Positions 57,674-64,000 of a stretch of 64,000 nt of DNA are shown piece by piece. Origin of the DNA: Diabrotica undecimpunctata (lineage: Eukaryota; Arthropoda; Insecta; Coleoptera; Chrysomelidae); NCBI RefSeq assembly GCF_040954645.1, contig NC_092804.1, positions 146,701,108 through 146,765,107 on the forward strand, given 5' to 3'. Positions within the stretch are counted from its first letter, which is position 1, and every line of letters starts with the position of its first letter. The position numbers and the translations under genes were made by a program. The notes beneath the pieces are model-generated. The model saw nothing but the letters and a program-made list of their open reading frames with translations, had not been told where the DNA came from and did no database searches.

Positions 57674-58194
57674 GTAAGTTCTCATTTTTGGAATTGATTT
57701 TGCTGTTTGGTGGATTTCGAAATTATATTTTCTTAAAATATAACAAACGTACTAAAGGGCGGATAAACTGCAACTTGCATTTTCAACAATTTTTCTCAAT
57801 TACTCAAATATAGGTACTAGAAATATTTTAAATATGTCGTTTAATATAAATATATTAGAAAATTTTGTATTTAATCTCATCAAAGCAGTCAAAATTAATC
57901 ATCTACTGCAGCGTTTCTCAACATTTTACCATTTGTGACCTAATTTTCCATAATTATTTTCACTGTGCCCCTTCTCAAACAATAACAATATATTTAGGCA
58001 GTAAAAATGTACCTTAAACATTTTGACGGTAAACTTACAAAAAAATCTTAAGTAGTTACCAAATTACCGAGAATAAGTAAATTTATTGATATGTATCATT
58101 ACCGATCCGGAACCGAGGTCTATCTTCGCGAAAAGTTTCGAGTTATTTCGGTTCGAATATTCTTTTAAAGTAAAAAAACTTTTTTTGTCTTTAT

Positions 58195-60140
58195 ATAGGG
58201 GGCTCTGGAATCTTCAAAAGACATCTCAGTCCAGGACGCCTCCTGACTGACCTTAGTGCAGGATTCGTTCTTCGCACTTTCGAAGCACTACCTTCATTCG
58301 TCCACAGACTGTCAGCAAGGAGGCTCCCTATCTCGTTCCAGGTAGCGCGTGGAAGACGCTCATCGCTCCTAGTACGGCATAACTCCCAGACGGGCATATC
58401 CTCCTTCTCCACAGTCTGAACCACTTTTCTAACTTCAGCTTCCAAAATCTTTCCCTCTTACCTTTATCATTGCTCCAGCTGCCTTTCTTTCTCTATTTTT
58501 TTTTATCACTGCACGGATATAGTTGTGTACACTAGTCCAACCTGCTTTATTTTTAATCATTCTCTCAATCATTTGTCTCACTGGAACAAAATTCACATCT
58601 GTCTCTCTTTCCATTCTGTTCCTTTCTACTATCCATCTGTTGCACTCTTACATCGTATGTGTTACAGTGTCCGAGTGTCCACAGTATAGGCATTCATCTG
58701 TGTCAGCCTTTCCGAACTTAGAAAGGTAGGCCCTGAAACACTTGTGTCCTGTGAGCACCTGCGTTAGAAATAATCCAGTCGCCTGTGGCCACAGACCACC
58801 CAATCTCTTATGTTCGGAATTAGAATTTTAGTCCACTGTGCCACATCCTCCGTGTTGTTCCATTCTTCTTGCCATATTTCAATTGACCTTTCCCTTTCCT
58901 GTCTTCTCTCGGCCATAGTAAGGTTTGGCCTCTTCTCTCATAGAGCTCTTTTCTTTTCACCGCCAAAACATGTAACGAAACACATCCAGTGATGATCCAC
59001 AACGCTACCGCAGACACAGTCCTGCAGGTGCATGCCACTTGCAACAGACTTATTCTGTCCACTCGTGTCATGACCCTCATATAAACCGTTATTTTTACCG
59101 CCCCGCTCCAGGCTTCTGCCGCGTAGAGGACGATCGTCTGTACAACACCGTGTAAGACCCTCTTCCTTTCGGATTTGGGTCTCCCAATGTTGGGCATCAC
59201 CCTCCTTAACGAAGTCGTACTATTCGCAGCCTTCCGAGTCACCTCCTGCACGTGCTTCCCCCATTTTCCATTCTGGTGCAATGTCACTCCTAGGTACTTT
59301 ACGTGTTTCTTGGGTGTTAGATATGCTCCCGCACATTATAATTCAACACTTTGCCTGTTCCTTTTCCCCTTCAGAATGATGGCTTCGGTTTTCTTTGTCG
59401 CAAGTTTCAGTCCGTGCTCCGTCATCCATTTCTTTACGACACGGCCTGCGTTCCGAACCAGGTATTTGAGATCTGGCTCATCCCGGGCCACTACCAGTAC
59501 AAGGTCATTCGCGAATGCGAAGGGAAATGTACCCTCTCCGTATCCAGAGATCATAACCCCGTCATATGCCAGGTTCCATAGCCGTCACGTCCACGATCGT
59601 GCCCTTTTCCACCATATTTCTTCTTTCGGCCAGATACTCCGCCACCACATTCATCAGGTAACCAGAACATTCTCTCTCCTCCATTGCCTTCAATACCTCG
59701 TTCTACTGCAGCGTATTCAATGCATTCCTAACATCGAACAACAGCAGGGCCGCTTAGCGATGTTCATCCCTTTTGTTTCGCAATGTTTCGAGTACACTAA
59801 CGATTGCATCAATCGTGATTTTTCCTTTACATAAACTAAATTGCCTCCGAGATAAACCACCTGACCTCTCAATTATGTTCACTATGCGTACTCGTAGCAT
59901 CCTTTCATACAACTTACCGATGCATGGAAGAAGACAGATGGGACGATACTTTTCTCCATCCTTGGGGAGCAGTACTAACCTCGATGTCCTCCAAGGCTCA
60001 GGAAAGGTTTGTGCTTCCAGCAGTGCATTCATGTGTTCCAGAAGCCACGCAGGCTTCGCCCGTCCTAGACCCTTTACCGCCTTAGGTGGTATCTGATCCA
60101 GTCCAGAGGAGCTGCGCGTCTTGAGTGAACCCAATGCCTC
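58195..60140 (-). mobile_element. R1-clade LINE ORF2, truncated and dead
   Basis: It is GC-richer than its surroundings. On the - strand: TRSSSGLDQIPPKAVKGLG, EPWRTSRLVLLPKDG, YRPICLLPCIGKLYERML, QFSLCKGKITIDAI (59754-60134). Then AFANDLVLVVARDE (59336-59554), where the catalytic ADD is AND, so the first Asp is lost. Then HQNGKWGKHVQEVTRKAANSTTSLRRVMPN and VLYAAEAWSGAV (58820-59287). A C-X2-C-X7-H-X4-C knuckle (CLYCGHSDTVTH, then a stop, then ECNRW) lies near 58650-58700. The C-terminal tail is at 58195-58445. This C-terminal knuckle and the RT motifs point to the R1 clade. The endonuclease is missing. Confidence 0.85.
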
Positions 60141-60144
60141 GACA

Positions 60145-61570
60145 TTGCAAAAAACCTATAAATGTTTGTATTAAGGTGATAGGATGAATGTTTTAAAACT
60201 TACAAAGTTAAAGAACAACACTTGAAAGTTGATTTTGTAGCCATTAAAAGTCATTTAGCGATGCTGACAAAAAATTTTAAAATACATTGACAAATTTTAA
60301 CTAAACATATTTATTAAAAAGAATAAAAAACAAACAATAATCCACCCTGCCAAAGCTTAACAATAATTATTGATACTTATGACTTCAATGGGCTGCTTGT
60401 GTGTTGTAGATGTTAGGTCCTCCAATGGTCAATAAATTTCCATATTTTGTTAAGAATTTAGGTTAGGTCCTTCAATGGTTAATAAATATTTATGATTTGA
60501 TTAATCCAGCCAATAAACTCGAACGTGGTCAATAAATTTTCAAACCGGTCAATAAAATTGGAATGTTGTTAATAAACCCAATAAACTAAAAATACAACAT
60601 CAATTTGCATTAGACACATCAAAAGGGGTTTAACTTTCTTGCCATTTTACAAAATTACAATGAAACAAATAGCAGATATCAAGGATAAAATGGAATAGAA
60701 TTATTATTACATTTAGTTAAATTCTGTTAAGATTTCTACTGCACAAAATTAAGAAAAAATTATGATTAATTCAAGAAGCGTGGTTTCCAAAGAAGTGAGG
60801 TTATGAATATCGGAAACGCTGTCAGAATTATGGAATAAAGATTACAATGAAAGTAGGTACTTACCCCAAGAGAATTTTATAGACCATAAAATGGGGCTTA
60901 TAATAATGTTTGCTCTCGTTTATAAATTTCAAAAAAATGCAAAAAATTATATTCCCACTATGTTAGAAAAGTTGACTGACAGAAACTAAGTGGGAAATTG
61001 AAATGAAGTTAGCACAGATGACATAGGACGTAAGCCTATGATAAAAATAGCTTTTGTCAACATGGAACAGAATATCTAGTCTACCGGACAGAAATAGAGA
61101 GGGCGAATATTTATTCTACGGAACAGAAAGAGAGAATAAAGAAAGACAGAGGAATAAAAGAAAAACAGAGGGCGCCAACTACTTTTAAATAAAAAATAGT
61201 AAAAAGAGAAATGAAGTTAAAGTAAAGTAGTTAAAGTAATTAATAAATATAAATTAATAGAGATGTGACTCAGTTTTCTTCCATTAACATTTAGTTCCAT
61301 TAACATTTAGGAAATATCATAGTTCTTACATTTTTTCGTGGCAAAATATATTACTTCATCTATAATATGATTAAGTTTTTCTTCAATATATAAACGAAGT
61401 GCCCCTATTTTGTCGCCCCTTGTGCTCATTGTAAAAAAATTACAAGCAGAATTTTTTATTTAAATAAAAATGCATTAAAAATGGAATTAAACTACGATGT
61501 TTATATACATATAATAGAAAATATTGTCATTCCAGTTCGATCACATCATAGATTTCTTCCTTGATTTTTC
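60145..61570. other. No gene; cluster of TCAATAAA-type repeats
   Basis: From 60428 to about 60590 a degenerate motif GGT(C/T)AATAAA recurs at least five times with variable spacing, among further CAATAAAC copies. Around 61040-61195 there is a purine-rich stretch with GGACAGAAATAGAGAGGGCG and near repeats. No coding signal is recognised. Confidence 0.55.
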
Positions 61571-61574
61571 TTTA

Positions 61575-63061
61575 GCAAAATCATCTATATGTAATATCGT
61601 CATAATTTATCGCCTTTGTTACGTCACTTTCTATGGATAAAATCGACAAATTGTTAAGACGTTCTCGCGTCATAATTGATCGGAAATTATTTTTATTTCT
61701 TGAAATTTTCGACAATGACTTTTCAGCGGACACGTTGGCAACTGGGATGCACAAATAAATGCGCAAAGCAATGTGAAAAGTAGGGAAAATATATTTCAAT
61801 CCATTCTTCTTCAAATATTTAGATATGTCAATTGGTGATTTTATTGTGGTGTCCAAATGACCCTTTAAATGAATGCATTTATGTATGAATGTTGTATCTA
61901 GGTCTTCTTTATAAATTTGTATCAGATTTTCGGCTTCTTTAATAATTTCTTCATTGTTTAATTTTGGCAAATCTGTTATAACACGAAAACGTTGATAAAC
62001 AAGTCGACAAGATTCCATACGTATATTCAGTTCTCTTATCAGAGTGTCGATTATAATATAGAATGCGTGGATTTTCATCTCATCACTAGCTGAAAAGTTT
62101 AGTTCTTCATCGGCCCCCTAGTCAAATTGAATTTTTCTTTTTCTCTTACTTATTTTTTTATATGTTTTATTTGGGCACAATTTTTTGGCTACCTCTTCAT
62201 AAGTGGCAAAATTATTTTTGATTGAGGTAAAGTAATTTGAAAGAGATAGAGATAGATAGATTTGAAGAATCCTTCATACTCTTTAACGACAGAACCCAGA
62301 GCCATTGCAGGACTCTGGACATACTTATTGGATAGGTTCACTCTTTTTAAAATATGTTGCCAAATGACAGCTAATAAAGCCATTTCAAAAGTGTCTATTG
62401 TTTCAAATATAGAAAGTGCTTGATATTTCACAGCTGCAGTTTTTCATTCGTCGTCAGAGATATTAAAAATATAAATTAATTTTAAGTTACCTCGATTGAA
62501 TAAACTCAAGACATTCTCCGTGTGGTCCTTTGATTCTTCATGTTGTTTTAATCTGACGTCAGCATTCTTCCAATCATTAAAACCTGTAGTGAAAGAAGTC
62601 AGTTGCGCCTAAAATACACGGCAAGGAATACAAAATACATTATTTCTCGGATGTAGAATTAAGTAGCCAATTCCTGATCTTTATTTCACCGTTCAAAATT
62701 ATTCTGAAAAAATGATTCCTTGTTAGTGATCTGTTTATTCCAGTCGAATGCTCTCTAATGGCAAAACATGAAAAGTCAATATTCAGCTCCTATTGTGGAG
62801 TATTCATAATTAAATATTCTATTGTTCTGTCATCTTTTGGTATTTACGACTTCCGTTCTTTTTGAATGTATAGTGTCAAGAGAATGCAATTTGTTTTCTA
62901 GAACTGAATGCCCACTACTATTCCATTGATGGATGTACTTAAATGTTATTCGCTTTTAATTTTTATATATAAATATTTTTTTCTGTAGTATTTTTGCCGC
63001 TCTCTCATAATTTGCCGCCCTAGGTAACTGCCTATATTGCCGAATGGATAAAGCGGCCCTG
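61575..63061 (-). mobile_element. hAT transposon (TTF finger / ZMYM1-like type), decayed
   Basis: The right end at 63061 reads, on the - strand, CAGGGCCGCTTTATCC, then TAGGGCGGCAAATT, a hAT-like terminus. The transposase remnants on the - strand are FCIPCRVF, then GFNDWKNADVRLKQHEESKDHTENV (TTF-type zinc finger, 62500-62650), then FETIDTFEMALLAV (62360-62430). The C-terminal dimerisation part is IALRIYLCIPVANVSAEKSLSKISRNKNNFRSIMTRERLNNLSILSIE (61600-61770), an intact hATC motif set. The catalytic centre between them is largely lost. The left terminus was not located. Confidence 0.8.
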
Positions 63062-63399
63062 GCAGCAATCAACAATTAATGCAGTTACGCAGTCACATAC
63101 ATAACTGCACAAATATGATATACGATCATAATATATCTTGATGTGTTGATCATATCGGTAATTGGTAGAAATCGTGTCTAATCGTGCAACAGATAAAACA
63201 GGTATCGTCGCGTCGTAAAGATAGTAAGGAAGAAAACGGCACTGCTTCTGGAGTATTTTCCAATTTGAGTCACCAGTGAATTCGCAGATCGACGGCGCCA
63301 ATTTTTGTTCACACCTGGATTGTGATTTTTTTGACAAAAAACTCGGTTTTCGACAAAATATTATCGAATTGTATTTTGATTGTAAATGAGTAAAGTTAA

Positions 63400-63498
63400 C
63401 GATTCATTCATTTGTGATCGGGTCTCTCGGGTGTCACCCCAAAAGGATGATACCTGAGCCGGACCGCACCCCCCACCCCACCCTAGCAACGCCACTGA
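63400..63498 (-). mobile_element. GC-rich DNA transposon terminus
   Basis: On the - strand it starts CAGTGGCGTTGCTAGGGTGG and continues through a G-rich stretch to GGGTGTCACCC-like palindromic sequence (63434-63446 region). CAGTGGCGT..GG ends are common in insect and other animal hAT-like elements. No partner end was found. Confidence 0.55.
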
Positions 63499-63499
63499 G

Positions 63500-64000
63500 C
63501 ATATTGTCTTTTAAATTAAAATTTTTGTGTAATCCAATATCCAGTTAAATATACTAATTAAACTTTCGTTCCATATTTCGCCTCTTGGTAGTATATTTTT
63601 AAATTATAAAATAATTTAAGAGTATAATTATTTTAATTAATAATAATTTATTTTAAGAAAATGAAGAGATCTAGATCCACCAAATACACTAAATGTTATA
63701 AAAATTATCGTTAAATCTTGTGTTCTTACTGAACTGCTAAGAAATATAAATGTTATTATTATTCAACCAGGCAAGCTTTAAGTTTAAACCAGAGCTGGAT
63801 CGATTAAAAATAAAAATAAACGGCAACAAAATAAATTAAATTATTCAGAAAGTTGCATAAATTTCAACAGAGACCTAGTTTTATTTTAAAATATTTTTAA
63901 TACTCATTTGGAGTCTAAAGGATGTCATTCGTTTTCGTGTCCCAATGATTTCTTACTGGTGCTTTGTACTTGTCATTGAGCCATTGTTTTCTTAATTTAT
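63500..64000. other. AT-rich intron sequence
   Basis: Nothing recognised. Confidence 0.5.

Larger units (their letters stand above)
57674..64000 (+). other. GATA intron, open at the window edge
   Basis: It starts with GTAAGT at 57674. No acceptor plus GATA-like exon is seen before base 64000. It contains an R1-clade LINE, a hAT element and a second TIR end. 57690-58190 is AT-rich without features. Confidence 0.75.

Noticed and set aside
61279..61435. Short antisense open stretch beginning MSTRGDKIGALRLYIEEKL next to the hAT
   Set aside because: About 40 codons without support; it could be the left non-coding end of the hAT element, and I could not tie it to any family.
1..64000. CRISPR array, bacterial operon or giant-virus/Polinton cluster
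   Set aside because: No regularly spaced repeats, no prokaryotic-style gene packing, and no DNA polymerase B, capsid or packaging ATPase motifs were seen. All long frames belong to transposable elements or GATA.

Overview
This is insect nuclear DNA, most likely from a beetle or another TE-rich insect (the exact taxon is inferred). The evidence is AT-rich sequence, split exons of a GATA transcription factor with GT...AG introns, and dense decayed transposable elements. Only one convincing host gene is visible: two coding exons of a serpent-like GATA factor on the + strand (51969-52614 and 57284-57673). They join in phase 0 across a 4.7 kb intron. The next intron runs off the right edge of the window. 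Layout, left half: 1-4425 is the 3' part of a Ty3/Gypsy LTR retrotransposon. Its Pol frame continues past integrase into a TARG1/OARD1-like macrodomain and then a CCCH zinc finger, and the 3' LTR follows. 4440-6312 is a DUF7869-type transposon pseudogene split by an 856 bp TIR element with a clean TATA target duplication. 8.9-13.5 kb holds reverse-strand LINE remains with a complete type I hammerhead ribozyme motif at 11377-11442. 13.5-14 kb is a TIR element, and 14.75-15.34 kb is a Penelope-like fragment. 15.3-23.7 kb is layered LINE debris with an intact tRNA-derived SINE (21454-21747). 25.7-27.1 kb is a dead Tc1 element, and 28.2-30.4 kb is a piggyBac pseudogene split by a 5'-truncated LINE. 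30.5 kb holds a small MITE, and 30.9-33.5 kb a long reverse-strand LINE. Right half: 34.7-36.3 kb is a second dead Tc1-like element with perfect 36 bp TIRs. 36.8-40.4 kb holds two forward-strand LINEs. 41.0-41.3 kb is a 114 bp-arm palindrome beside a (TA)n tract. 41.4-41.8 kb is a decayed 88 bp tandem repeat, and 42.2 kb an intron-split transposase-like start. 43.4-50.4 kb is reverse-strand LINEs, the copy at 45.4-47.6 kb being the best preserved. 50.4-51.6 kb is a hAT fragment immediately upstream of the first GATA coding exon. The two GATA introns contain almost only antisense LINEs, an R1-clade copy at 58.2-60.1 kb and a second hAT at 61.6-63.1 kb. The most notable items are the macrodomain plus CCCH extension of the Gypsy Pol, the hammerhead ribozyme, the long palindrome, and several nested insertions whose target duplications can be read exactly. 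Family assignments come from reading motifs by eye; no database search was run.
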